Both the position numbers and the translations under genes were made by a program. Positions 11,516 through 23,004 of a stretch of 64,000 nucleotides of DNA are shown piece after piece. Every line of letters starts with the position of its first letter. Within the stretch, counting starts at the first letter, position 1. Source of the DNA: Parietaria judaica (taxonomy: Eukaryota > Streptophyta > Magnoliopsida > Rosales > Urticaceae); the NCBI GenBank assembly GCA_954871525.1, contig OX940863.1, positions 42,890,501-42,954,500 of the forward strand, given 5' to 3'. The notes below the pieces were generated by a model. It searched no databases. It saw nothing but the letters and a program-made list of their open reading frames with translations, and had not been told where the DNA came from.

Positions 11516-14500
11516 GAAAGTGTTAAAAATTGGTTATCTTACGAGAGCAAATACGATGCGTTCTTGATGAAATTTGAGTTGCTAGACCTTATTTAGGGTG
11601 GTATTATTATAAATTGGGTTAGTTTTGGCATTAAAAGTTTTTGGAGCTCTCTTAAAATCCAGTTTCGACAATTAATGCGTGCTCCAAAAAAAACTGAGTC
11701 TTTTTCCCATTTTCCGAGAAAGAACCCTAATTAAACGATATTTTAAACATCAAATGAACTTCAAAATGCTTAATAATGTGTAATTGTATCACATTTACTT
11801 ATTTTAATACCTAAACAGCGAATAGCTATCTCCTAGTTTCTATATCAAGCCGTTAATGGGTTAAAACTTTTAACGAAAAGTGTTAAAAATTTGTTTTCTT
11901 ACGAGAGCAAATACGATGCGTTCACGATGAAATTTGTGTTCCTAGACCTTCTTTAGGGTGGTATTATTATAAATTGGGTTTGTTTTGGCATTGAAAGTTT
12001 TTCGAGCTCTCTTAAAATCTAGTTTCAACAATTAACGCGTCCTCCAAAAACAACTGAGTCTTTTTCCCATTTTACGCGAAAAAACTCTAATTAAAAGATA
12101 TTTTAAACAAAAAAGTAACTTAAAAATGCTTAATAATGTGTAATTATATTACATTAACTTATTTTAATCCCAAAATTGCGAAGCACTATCTCCTAGTTTC
12201 TATATGAAGCCGTTAACGGGTTAAAATCTTGACCGAAAGTGTTAAAAATTGGTTATCTTACGAGAGCAAATACGATGCGTTCTTGATGAAATTTGAGTTG
12301 CTAGACCTTCTTTAGGGTGGTATTATTATAAATTGGGTTAGTTTTGGCATTAAAAGTTTTTGGAGCTCTCTTAAAATCCAGTTTCAACAATTAATGCGTG
12401 CTCCAAAAAAAACTGAGTCTTTTTCCCATTTTCCGAGAAAGAACCCTAATTAAACGATATTTTAAACATCAAATGAACTTCAAAATGCTTAATAATGTGT
12501 AATTGTATCACATTTACTTATTTTAATACCTAAACAGCGAATAGCTATCTCCTAGTTTCTATATCAAGCCGTTAATGGGTTAAAACTTTTAACGAAAAGT
12601 GTTAAAAATTTGTTTTCTTACGAGAGCAAATACGATGCGTTCATGATGAAATTTGTGTTCCTAGACCTTCTTTAGGGTGGTATTATTATAAATTGGGTTT
12701 GTTTTGGCATTGAAAGTTTTTCGAGCTCTCTTAAAATCTAGTTTCAACAATTAGCGCGTCCTCCAAAAACAACTGAGTCTTTTTCCCATTTTACGCGAAA
12801 AAACTCTAATTAAAAGATATTTTAAACAAAAAAGTAACTTAAAAATGCTTAATAATGTGTAATTATATTACATTAACTTATTTTAATCCCAAAATTGCGA
12901 AGCACTATCTCCTAGTTTCTATATGAAGCCGTTAACGGGTTAAAATCTTGACCGAAAGTGTTAAAAATTGGTTATCTTACGAGAGCAAATACGATGCGTT
13001 CTTGATGAAATTTGAGTTGCTAGACCTTATTTAGGGTGGTATTATTATAAATTGGGTTAGTTTTGGCATTAAAAGTTTTTGGAGCTCTCTTAAAATCCAG
13101 TTTCGACAATTAATGCGTGCTCCAAAAAAAACTGAGTCTTTTTCCCATTTTCCGAGAAAGAACCGTAATTAAACGATATTTTAAACATCAAATGAACTTC
13201 AAAATGCTTAATAATGTGTAATTGTATCACATTTACTTATTTTAATACCTAAACAGCGAATAGCTATCTCCTAGTTTCTATATCAAGCCGTTAATGGGTT
13301 AAAACTTTTAACGAAAAGTGTTAAAAATTTGTTTTCTTACGAGAGCAAATACGATGCGTTCACGATGAAATTTGTGTTCCTAGACCTTCTTTAGGGTGGT
13401 ATTATTATAAATTGGGTTTGTTTTGGCATTGAAAGTTTTTCGAGCTCTCTTAAAATCTAGTTTCAACAATTAACGCGTCCTCCAAAAACAACTGAGTCTT
13501 TTTCCCATTTTACGCGAAAAAACTCTAATTAAAAGATATTTTAAACAAAAAAGTAACTTAAAAATGCTTAATAATGTGTAATTATATTACATTAACTTAT
13601 TTTAATCCCAAAATTGCGAAGCACTATCTCCTAGTTTCTATATGAAGCCGTTAACGGGTTAAAATCTTGACCGAAAGTGTTAAAAATTGGTTATCTTACG
13701 AGAGCAAATACGATGCGTTCTTGATGAAATTTGAGTTGCTAGACCTTCTTTAGGGTGGTATTATTATAAATTGGGTTAGTTTTGGCATTAAAAGTTTTTG
13801 GAGCTCTCTTAAAATCCAGTTTCAACAATTAATGCGTGCTCCAAAAAAAACTGAGTCTTTTTCCCATTTTCCGAGAAAGAACCCTAATTAAACGATATTT
13901 TAAACATCAAATGAACTTCAAAATGCTTAATAATGTGTAATTGTATCACATTTACTTATTTTAATACCTAAACAGCGAATAGCTATCTCCTAGTTTCTAT
14001 ATCAAGCCGTTAATGGGTTAAAACTTTTAACGAAAAGTGTTAAAAATTTGTTTTCTTACGAGAGCAAATACGATGCGTTCATGATGAAATTTGAGTTCCT
14101 AGACCTTCTTTAGGGTGGTATTATTATAAATTGGGTTTGTTTTGGCATTGAAATTTTTTCGAGCTCTCTTAAAATCTAGTTTCAACAATTAATGCGTCTT
14201 CCAAAAACAACTGAGTCTTTTTCCCATTTTACGCGAAAAAGCTCTAATTAAAAGATATTTTAAACAAAAAAGTAACTTAAAAATTCTTAATAATGTGTAA
14301 TTCTATTACATTAACTTATTTTAATCCCAAAATTGCGAATCACTATCTCCTAGTTTCTATATGAAGCCGTTAACGGGTTAAAATCTTCACCGAAAGTGTT
14401 AAAAATTGGTTATCTTACGAGAGCAAATACGATGCGTTCTTGATGAAATTTGAGTTGCTAGACCTTATTTAGGGTGGTATTATTATAAATTGGATTAGTT

Positions 14501-15829
14501 TTGGCATTAAAAGTTTTTGGAGCTCTCTTAAAATCCAGTTTCGACAATTAATGCGTGCTCCAAAAAAAACTGAGTCTTTTTCCCATTTTCCGAGAAAGAA
14601 CCCTAATTAAACGATATTTTAAACATCAAATGAACTTCAAAATGCTTAATAATGTGTAATTGTATCACATTTACTTATTTTAATACCTAAACAGCGAATA
14701 GCTATCTCCTAGTTTCTATATCAAGCCGTTAATGGGTTAAAACTTTTAACGAAAAGTGTTAAAAATTTGTTTTCTTACGAGAGCAAATACGATGCGTTCA
14801 TGATGAAATTTGTGTTCCTAGACCTTCTTTAGGGTGGTATTATTATAAATTGGGTTTGTTTTGGCATTGAAAGTTTTTCGAGCTCTCTTAAAATCTAGTT
14901 TCAACAATTAACGCGTCCTCCAAAAACAACTGAGTCTTTTTCCCATTTTACGCGAAAAAACTCTAATTAAAAGATATTTTAAACAAAAAAGTAACTTAAA
15001 AATGCTTAATAATGTGTAATTATATTACATTAACTTATTTTAATCCCAAAATTGCGAAGCACTATCTCCTAGTTTCTATATGAAGCCGTTAACGGGTTAA
15101 AATCTTGACCGAAAGTGTTAAAAATTGGTTATCTTACGAGAGCAAATACGATGCGTTCTTGATGAAATTTGAGTTGCTAGACCTTCTTTAGGGTGGTATT
15201 ATTATAAATTGGGTTAGTTTTGGCATTAAAAGTTTTTGGAGCTCTCTTAAAATCCAGTTTCAACAATTAATGCGTGCTCCAAAAAAAACTGAGTCTTTTT
15301 CCCATTTTCCGAGAAAGAACCCTAATTAAACGATATTTTAAACATCAAATGAACTTCAAAATGCTTAATAATGTGTAATTGTATCACATTTACTTATTTT
15401 AATACCTAAACAGCGAATAGCTATCTCCTAGTTTCTATATCAAGCCGTTAATGGGTTAAAACTTTTAACGAAAAGTGTTAAAAATTTGTTTTCTTACGAG
15501 AGCAAATACGATGCGTTCATGATGAAATTTGAGTTCCTAGACCTTCTTTAGGGTGGTATTATTATAAATTGGGTTTGTTTTGGCATTGAAATTTTTTCGA
15601 GCTCTCTTAAAATCTAGTTTCAACAATTAATGCGTCTTCCAAAAACAACTGAGTCTTTTTCCCATTTTACGCGAAAAAGCTCTAATTAAAAGATATTTTA
15701 AACAAAAAAGTAACTTAAAAATTCTTAATAATGTGTAATTCTATTACATTAACTTATTTTAATCCCAAAATTGCGAATCACTATCTCCTAGTTTCTATAT
15801 GAAGCCGTTAACGGGTTAAAATCTTCACC
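11516..15829. repeat. Three copies of a 1438-bp tetramer
   Basis: Dimers at 11516, 12954 and 14392 share accttatttag and tttcgacaatt in A and gatgaaatttgtgttcc in B. They alternate with dimers at 12235, 13673 and 15111. The 13673 and 15111 units look identical at all sites I compared, including attttttcgag, aatgcgtcttcc, aaaattcttaat and gcgaatcac in B. Total length 4314 bp is exactly 3 x 1438. The 12954 copy has its own change, gaaccgtaatt. Confidence 0.82.
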
Positions 15830-17986
15830 GAAAGTGTTAAAAATTGGTTATCTTACGAGAGCAAATACGATGCGTTCTTGATGAAATTTGAGTTGCTAGA
15901 CCTTCTTTAGGGTGTTATTATTATAAATTGGGTTAGTTTTGGCATTAAAAGTTTTTGGAGCTCTCTTAAAATCCAGTTTCAACAATTAATGCGTGCTCCA
16001 AAAAAAACTGAGTCTTTTTCCCATTTTCCGAGAAAGAACCCTAATTAAACGATATTTTAAACATCAAATGAACTTCAAAATGCTTAATAATGTGTAATTG
16101 TATCACATTTATTTATTTTAATACCTAAACAGCGAATAGCTATCTCCTAGTTTCTATATCAAGCCGTTAATGGGTTAAAACTTTTAACGAAAAGTGTTAA
16201 AAATTTGTTTTCTTACGAGAGCAAATACGATGCGTTCATGATGAAATTTGAGTTCCTAGACCTTCTTTAGGGTGGTATTATTATAAATTGGGTTTGTTTT
16301 GGCATTGAAATTTTTTCGAGCTCTCTTAAAATCTAGTTTCAACAATTAACGCGTCCTCCAAAAACAACTGAGTCTTTTTCCCATTTTACGCGAAAAAGCT
16401 CTAATTAAAAGATATTTTAAACAAAAAAGTAACTTAAAAACTCTTAATAATGTGTAATTCTATTACATTAACTTATTTTAATCCCAAAATTGCGAAGCAC
16501 TATCTCCTAGTTTCTATATGAAGCCGTTAACGGGTTAAAATCTTCACCGAAAGTGTTAAAAATTGGTTATCTTACGAGAGCAAATACGATGCGTTCTTGA
16601 TGAAATTTGAGTTGCTAGACCTTCTTTAGGGTGGTATTATTATAAATTGGGTTAGTTTTGGCATTAAAAGTTTTTGGAGCTCTCTTAAAATCCAGTTTCA
16701 ACAATTAATGCGTGCTCCAAAAAAAACTGAGTCTTTTTCCCATTTTCCGAGAAAGAACCCTAATTAAACGATATTTTAAACATCAAATGAACTTAAAAAT
16801 GCTTAATAATGTGTAATTGTATCACATTTACTTATTTTAATACCTAAACAGCGAAGAGCTATCTCCTAGTTTATATATCAAGCCGTTAATGGGTTAAAAC
16901 TTTTAACGAAAAGTGTTAAAAATTTGTTTTCTTACGAGAGCAAATACGATGCGTTCATGATGAAATTTGAGTTCCTAGACCTTCTTTAGGGTGGTATTAT
17001 TATAAATTGGGTTTGTTTTGGCATTGAAAGTTTTTCGAGCTCTCTTAAAATCTAGTTTCAACAATTAACGCGTCCTCCAAAAACAACTGAGTCTTTTTCC
17101 CATTTTACGCGAAAAAGCTCTAATTAAAAGATATTTTAAACAAAAAAGTAACTTAAAAATGCTTAATAATGTGTAATTCTATTACATTAACTTATTTTAA
17201 TCCCTAAATTGCGAAGCACTATCTCCTAGTTTCTATATGAAGCCGTTAACGGGTTAAAATCTTGACCGAAAGTGTTAAAAATTGGTTATCTTACGAGAGC
17301 AAATACGATGCGTTCTTGATGAAATTTGAGTTGCTAGACCTTCTTTAGGGTGGTATTATTATAAATTGGGTTAGTTTTGGCATTAAAAGTTTTTGGAGCT
17401 CTCTTAAAATCCAGTTTCAACAATTAATGCGTGCTCCAAAAAAAACCGAGTCTTTTTCCCATTTTCCGAGAAAGAACCCTAATTAAACGATATTTTAAAC
17501 ATCAAATGAACTTCAAAATGCTTAATAATGTGTAATTGTATCACATTTATTTATTTTAATACCTAAACAGCGAATAGCTATCTCCTAGTTTCTATATCAA
17601 GCCGTTAATGGGTTAAAACTTTTAACGAAAAGTGTTAAAAATTTGTTTTCTTACGAGAGCAAATACGATGCGTTCATGATGAAATTTGAGTTCCTAGACC
17701 TTCTTTAGGGTGGTATTATTATAAATTGGGTTTGTTTTGGCATTGAAATTTTTTCTAGCTCTCTTAAAATCTAGTTTCAACAATTAACGCGTCCTCCAAA
17801 AAAAACTGGGTCTTTTTCCCATTTTACGCGAAAAAGCTCTAATTAAAAGATATTTTAAACAAAAAAGTAACTTAAAAATTCTTAATAATGTGTAATTCTA
17901 TTACATTAACTTATTTTAATCCCAAAATTGCGAAGCACTATCTCCTAGTTTCTATATGAAGCCGTTAACGGGTTAAAATCTTCACC
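15830..17986. repeat. Three A-B dimers (15830, 16549, 17268)
   Basis: Plain 719-bp spacing. B of 15830 and 17268 has cattgaaattttttc, which links them to 13673/15111. The 15830 unit also has gggtgttatta in A and aactcttaataatg in B. The 16549 unit has gtttatatatc at the A tail. No insertion or gene. Confidence 0.85.
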
Positions 17987-18705
17987 GAAAGTGTTAAAAA
18001 TTGGTTATCTTACGAGAGCAAATACGATGCGTTCTTGATGAAATTTGAGTTGCTAGACCTTCTTTAGGGTGGTATTATTATAAATTGGGTTAGTTTTGGC
18101 ATTAAAAGTTTTTGGAGCTCTCTTAAAATCCAGTTTCAACAATTAATGCGTTCTCCAAAAAAAACTGAGTCTTTTTCCCATTTTCCGAGAAAGAACCCTA
18201 ATTAAACGATATTTTAAACATCAAATGAACTTCAAAATGCTAAATAATGTGTAATTTTATCACATTTATTTATTTTAATACCTAAACAGCGAAGAGCTAT
18301 CTCCTAGTTTCTATATCAAGCCATTAATGGGTTAAAACTTTTAACGAAAACTGTTAAAAATTTGTTTTCTTACGAGAGCAAATACGATGCGTTCATGATG
18401 AAATTTGAGTTCCTACACCTTCTTTAGGGTGGTATTATTATAAATTGGTTTTGTTTTGGCATTGAAAGTTTTTCGAGCTCTCTTAAAATCTAGTTTCAAC
18501 AATTAACGCGTCCTCCAAAAACAACTGGGTCTTTTTCCCATTTTACGCGAAAAAGCTCTAATTAAAAGATATTTTAAACAAGAAAGTAACTTAAAAATGC
18601 TTAATAATGTGTAATTCTATTACATTAACTTATTTTAATCCCTAAATTGCGAAGCACTATCTCCTAGTTTCTATATGAAGCCGTTAACGGGTTAAAATCT
18701 TGACC
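17987..18705. repeat. Dimer nearly matching the one at 2169
   Basis: This dimer shares a set of otherwise rare variants with the dimer at 2169-2887: aatgcgttctcc, gtgtaattttatcac and aagccattaatgg in A, and gagttcctacacc, attggttttg, aactgggtc and acaagaaagtaac in B. The following units (2888 and 18706) share gcgaatagc and cctacacc, while the preceding ones (1450 and 17268) do not share private changes. The offset is exactly 15,818 bp, equal to 22 dimers. Confidence 0.75.
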
Positions 18706-20862
18706 GAAAGTGTTAAAAATTGGTTATCTTACGAGAGCAAATACGATGCGTTCTTGATGAAATTTGAGTTGCTAGACCTTCTTTAGGGTGGTATTATTAT
18801 AAATTGGGTTAGTTTTGGCATTAAAAGTTTTTGGAGCTCTCTTAAAATCCAGTTTCAACAATTAATGCGTGCTCCAAAAAAAACTGAGTCTTTTTCCCAT
18901 TTTCCGAGAAAGAACCCTAATTAAACGATATTTTAAACATCAAATGAACTTCAAAATGCTTAATAATGTGTAATTGTATCACATTTATTTATTTTAATAC
19001 CTAAACAGCGAATAGCTATCTCCTAGTTTCTATATCAAGCCGTTAATGGGTTAAAACTTTTAACGAAAAGTGTTAAAAATTTGTTTTCTTACGAGAGCAA
19101 ATACGATGCGTTCATGATGAAATTTGAGTTCCTACACCTTCTTTAGGGTGGTATTATTATAAATTGGGTTTGTTTTGGCATTGAAAGTTTTTCGAGCTCT
19201 CTTAAAATCTAGTTTCAACAATTAACGCGTCCTCCAAAAAAAACTGAGTCTTTTTCCCATTTTACGCGAAAAAGCTCTAATTAAAAGATATTTTAAACAA
19301 AAAAGTAACTTAAAAATGCTTAATAATGTGTAATTATATTACATTAACTTATTTTAATCCCTAAATTGCGAAGCACTATCTCCTAGTTTCTATATGAAGC
19401 CGTTAACGGGTTAAAATCTTGACCGAAAGTGTTAAAAATTGGTTATCTTACGAGAGCAAACACGATGCGTTCTTGATGAAATTTGAGTTGCTAGACCTTA
19501 TTTAGGGTGGTATTATTATAAATTGGGTTAGTTTTGGCATTAAAAGTTTTTGGAGCTCTCTTAAAATCCAGTTTCAACAATTAATGCGTGCTCCAAAAAA
19601 AACTGAGTCTTTTTCCCATTTTCCGAGAAAGAACCCTAATTAAACGATATTTTAAACATCAAATGAACTTCAAAATGCTTAATAATGTGTAATTGTATCA
19701 AATTTACTTATTTTAATACCTAAACAGCGAAGAGCTATCTCCTAGTTTCTATATCAAGCCGTTAATTGGTTAAAACTTTTAACGAAGAGTGTTAAAAATT
19801 TGTTTTCTTACGAGAGCAAATACGATGCGTTCATGATGAAATTTGAGTTCCTAGACCTTCTTTAGGGTGGTATTATTATAAATTGGTTTTTTTTTGGCAT
19901 TGAAAGTTTTTCGAGCTCTCTTAAAATCTAGTTTCAACAATTAACGCGTCCTCCAAAAAAAACTGAGTCTTTTTCCCATTTTACGCGTAAAAGCTCTAAT
20001 TAAAAGATATTTTAAACAAAAAAGTAACTTAAAAATGCTTAATAATGTGTAATTCTATTACATTAACTTATTTTAATCCCTAAATTGCGAAGCACTATCT
20101 CCTAGTTTCTATATGAAGCCGTTAACGGGTTAAAATCTTCACCGAAAGTGTTAAAAATTGGTTATCTTACGAGAGCAAACACGATGCGTTCTTGATGAAA
20201 TTTGAGTTGCTAGACCTTATTTAGGGTGGTATTATTATAAATTGGGTTAGTTTTGGCATTAAAAGTTTTTGGAGCTCTCTTAAAATCCAGTTTCAACAAT
20301 TAATGCGTGCTCCAAAAAAAACTGAGTCTTTTTCCCATTTTCCGAGAAAGAACCCTAATTAAACGATATTTTAAACATCAAATGAACTTCAAAATGCTTA
20401 ATAATGTGTAATTGTATCACATTTACTTATTTTAATACCTAAACAGCGAAGAGCTATCTCCTAGTTTCTATATCAAGCCGTTAATGGGTTAAAACTTTTA
20501 ACGAAGAGTGTTAAAAATTTGTTTTCTTACGAGAGCAAATACGATGCGTTCATGATGAAATTTGAGTTCCTAGACCTTCTTTAGGGTGGTATTATTATAA
20601 ATTGGGTTTTTTTTGGCATTGAAAGTTTTTCGAGCTCTCTTAAAATCTAGTTTCAACAATTAACGCGTCCTCCAAAAAAAACTGAATCTTTTTCCCATTT
20701 TACGCGAAAAAGCTCTAATTAAAAGATATTTTAAACAAAAAAGTAACTTAAAAATGCTTAATAATGTGTAATTCTATTACATTAACTTATTTTAATCCCT
20801 AAATTGCGAAGCACTATCTCCTAGTTTCTATATGAAGCCGTTAACGGGTTAAAATCTTTACC
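18706..20862. repeat. Three dimers (18706, 19425, 20144); start of the aacacgatg subtype
   Basis: Dimers 19425 and 20144 are near copies: both A monomers read gcaaacacgatgcg and accttatttag, both B monomers read taacgaagagtg and carry a long T run before ggcattg. The same aacacg / gaagagtg subtype returns at 23725-28039, so its members flank the diverged island at 20.9-23.7 kb. Confidence 0.8.
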
Positions 20863-23004
20863 GAAAGTGTTAAAAATTGGTTATCTTACGAGAGCAAATA
20901 CGATGCGTTCTTGATGAAATTTGAGTTGCTAGACCTTCTTTAGGGTGGTATTATTATAAATCGGGTTAGTTTTGGAATTAAAAGTTTTTTGTGCTCTCTT
21001 AAAATCCAGTTTCAACAATTAATGCGTGCTCCAAAAAAAACTGAGTCTTTTTCCCATTTTCCGAGAAAGAACCGTAATTAAACGATATTTTAAACAACAA
21101 ATGAACTTCAAAATGCTTAATAATGTGTAATTGTATCACATTTACTTATTTTAATACCTAAATAGCGAAGAGCTATCTCCTAGTTTCTATATCAAGCCGT
21201 TAATGGGTTAAAACTTTTAACGAAAAGTGTTAAAAATTTGTTTTCTTACGAGACGATGCGTTCATGATGAAATTTGAGTTCCTAGACCTTCTTTAGGGTG
21301 GTATTATTATAAATTGGGTTTGTTTTGGCATTGAAAGTTTTTCGAGCTCTCTTAAAATCTAGTTTCAACAATTAACGCGTCCTAAAAAAAAAACTGAGTC
21401 TTTTCCCATTTTACTCGAAAAAGCTCTAATTAAAAGATATTTTAAACAAAAAAGTAAATTAAAAATTCTTAATAATTTGTAATTCTATTACATTAACTTA
21501 TTTTAATCCCTACATTACGAAGCACTATCTCCTAGTTTCTATATGAAGCCGTTAACGGGTTAAAATCTTGACCGAACGTGTTAAAAATTGGTTATCTTAC
21601 GAGAGCAAATACGATGCGTTCTTGATGAAATTTGAGTTGCTAGACCTTCTTTAGGGTGGTATTATTATAAATTGGGTTAGTTTTGGCATTCAAAGTTTTT
21701 GGAGCTCTCTTAAAATCCAGTTTCAACAATTAATGCGTGCTAAAAAAAAAACTGAGTCTTTTTCCCATTTTCCGAGAAAGAACCCTAATTAAACGATATT
21801 TTAAACATTAAATGAACTTCAAAATGCTTAATAATGTGTAATTGTATCACATTTACTTATTTTAATACCTAAACAGCGAAGAGCTATCTCCAAGTTTCTA
21901 TATCAAGCCGTTAATGGGTTAAAACTTTTAACGAAAAGTGTTAAAAATTTGTTTTCTTACGAGAGCAAATACGATGCGTTCATGATGAAATTTGAGTTCC
22001 TAGACCTTCTTTAGGGTGGTATTATTATAAATTGGGTTTGTTTTGGCATTGAAAGTTTTTCGAGCTCTCTTAAAATCTAGTTTCAACGATTAACGCGTCC
22101 TCCAAAAAAAAACTGAGTCTTTTTCCCATTTTACGCGAAAAAGCTCTAATTAAAAGATATTTAAAACAAAAAATTAATTTAAAAATGCTTAATAATGTGT
22201 AATTCTATTACATTAACTTATTTTAATCCCTAAATTGCGAAGCACTATCTCCTAGTTTCTATATGAAGCCGTTAACGGGTTAAAATCTTGACCGAAAGTG
22301 TTAAAAATTGGTTATCTTACGAGAGCAAATACGATGCGTTCCTTATGAAATTTTAGCTGCTAGGCCTTCTTTAGGGTGGTATTATTATAATTTGGGTTAG
22401 TTTTGCCATTAAAAGTTTTTGGAGCTCTCTTAAAATCCAATTTCAACAATTAATGCGTGCTCCAAAATAAACTGAGTCTTTTTCCCATTTTCGGAGAAAG
22501 AACCGCAATTAAACGATATTTTAAACAACAAACGAACTTAAAAATGATTAATAATGTGTAATTGTATCACATTTACTTATTTTAATACCTAAACAGCGAA
22601 GAGTTATCTCCTAGTTTCTATATCAAGCCGTTAATGGGTTAAAAATTTTAACGAAAAGTGTTAAAAATTGGTTTTCTTACGAGACCAAATACGTTGAGTT
22701 CTTGATGAAATTTGAGTTCCTAGACCTTTTTTAGGGTGGTATTATTTTAAATTAAGTTAGTTTTGGCATTGAAAGTTTTTCGAGCTCTCTTAAAATCTAA
22801 TTTCCACAATTAACGCGTCCTCCAAAAGTCTTTTTCCCATTTTACGCGAAGGAACTCTAATTAAAATAAATTTTAAACAAAAATTGAACTAAAAAATGCT
22901 TAATAATGTGTAATTTCATTACATTAACTTATTTTATTCCCTAAATTGCGAAGCACTATCTCCTAGTTTCTATATGAAGCCGTGAACGGGTTAAAATCTT
23001 TACC
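20863..23004. repeat. Diverged island with indels (20863, 21574, 22294)
   Basis: Spacing breaks here for the first time: 711, 720 and 711 bp. B of 20863 lost 7 bases at 21251-21256 (cgagacgatgcg) and one T in the T run. The 22294 dimer is strongly diverged: ccttatgaaattttagctgc, ataatttggg, ccaaaataaactgag, acaacaaacgaac, atgattaat in A, and gagaccaaatacg plus the 8-bp A-tract deletion in B. These changes match the dimer at 38112, so the island belongs to the older subfamily of 37-50 kb. Confidence 0.8.
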
